From Nitrospiraceae bacterium (GTDB taxonomy: Bacteria; Nitrospirota; Nitrospiria; Nitrospirales; UBA8639): a DNA stretch of 15,220 nt. Positions 14,872 to 15,220 of the stretch are shown piece after piece. The stretch is taken from NCBI GenBank assembly GCA_003523945.1, contig DOFS01000308.1, positions 1 through 15,220 on the forward strand, written 5' to 3'. Within the stretch, counting starts at the first letter, position 1, and every line of letters starts with the position of its first letter. The notes under the pieces were generated by a model. The model was not told where the DNA came from. It worked only from the letters and a program-made list of their open reading frames with translations, and searched no databases. The position numbers and the translations under genes are program-made.

Positions 14872-15220
14872 ATGAACATGAGCCCCTCTGATTATATCCG
14901 CCTGGCCATTGTCATGGCGCAAAAGGTCCCCCAATATCCATTTGGGGCCGTGATCGTTCGACAGGCAACCGGAGAGGTCCTCGCGAAAGGGTACAACCGT
15001 TCTTCTCGCAACCCGATCGTGCACGGCGAAATCGATGTCATTAATCGTTGTGCGGCCAAGCATGCCCCGGTGGATTGGACATCCCTCGATTTGTATACGA
15101 CAGCTGAACCCTGTCCCATGTGTCAGAGTGCGATCGAGTGGGCGGGCATGGCCACTGTCTACTTTGGCACGTCGATTCCGTTTCTCCAACAACTTGGTTG
15201 GCGGCAGATCGATATTCGGG
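14872..15220 (+). CDS. Nucleoside deaminase (cytidine/deoxycytidylate deaminase superfamily), 3' end outside window
   Basis: The frame is open from ATG 14872 (or the in-frame ATG at 14878) to the window edge, giving at least 116 residues. It shows the zinc-dependent deaminase signature: HGE at 51-53 (H51 a zinc ligand, E53 the proton shuttle) and PCPMC at 80-84 (C81 and C84 zinc ligands). The opening segment, MSPSDYIRLAIVMAQKVP followed by FGAVIVR, is typical of the tRNA-adenosine/guanine deaminase-like branch of small nucleoside deaminases. The substrate cannot be told from sequence alone. HGE replaces the more common HAE, a minor variation. No strong ribosome binding site is seen. A second, truncated copy lies about 1 kb upstream, with the DUF6883/DUF4926 pair between them. 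Confidence 0.87.
   Translation, partial: MNMSPSDYIRLAIVMAQKVPQYPFGAVIVRQATGEVLAKGYNRSSRNPIVHGEIDVINRCAAKHAPVDWTSLDLYTTAEPCPMCQSAIEWAGMATVYFGTSIPFLQQLGWRQIDIR

Noticed and set aside
14458..15192. Minus-strand open frame of 244 codons across DUF4926 and the second deaminase
   Set aside because: The + strand frames carry clear DUF4926 and zinc-deaminase motifs. The antisense frame also appears opposite the truncated copy simply because the DNA is duplicated.
1..15220. CRISPR array, tRNA, rRNA, transposase or integrase
   Set aside because: No regularly spaced repeats, cloverleaf-like sequences, rRNA-like stretches or recombinase motifs were seen in reading the window.

Overview
This is a bacterial chromosomal accessory region, almost certainly a defence island. 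Coding density is high, every confident gene lies on the + strand, and protein-coding GC is moderate to high in the left two thirds. The organism cannot be fixed from the sequence. Gene families, ribosome binding sites and gene spacing fit a Gram-negative-type bacterium (Pseudomonadota or Nitrospirota would be my guess, at low confidence).

Layout. (1) Positions 1-118 hold a GC-rich repeat-like segment with two perfect hairpins (60-85 and 93-110), followed by about 630 bp of AT-rich sequence with no confident gene. (2) Positions 779-10194 hold a tight four-gene operon: a DUF499 P-loop ATPase, a DUF3780 protein, a DUF1156 DNA methyltransferase with FSGSG and DPPY motifs, and a protein joining an N-terminal phospholipase-D-like nuclease to a SNF2-type helicase. 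The first three genes overlap by 4 bp and 1 bp, and the fourth starts 13 bp after the third. These families are known from defence islands and resemble a modification-based, DISARM-like anti-phage system without the DISARM DUF1998 gene. (3) After a 141-bp gap, positions 10336-13246 hold a GmrSD-like nuclease (DUF262 plus DUF1524/HNH). It carries a C-terminal RAMA-type domain and an acidic tail, and is followed 16 bp later by a HEPN-motif protein. (4) Positions 13288-13636 hold a small unknown gene whose good start site is one base out of frame with its body. (5) Positions 13850-15220 hold a truncated nucleoside deaminase copy, a DUF6883/DUF4926 gene pair, and an intact but window-truncated second deaminase copy.

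How they may work together (inference): the DUF1156 enzyme would mark host DNA, and the DUF499 ATPase with the PLD-helicase would act on unmarked invading DNA. The RAMA-bearing GmrSD protein could read or be gated by DNA modification, and the HEPN protein could be a last-resort RNase. The most novel-looking points are the DUF262-DUF1524-RAMA fusion, its pairing with a HEPN protein beside a methyltransferase-based system, and the toxin/antidote-like DUF6883/DUF4926 pair lying between two deaminase copies. No tRNA, rRNA, CRISPR array, transposase or integrase gene was seen.
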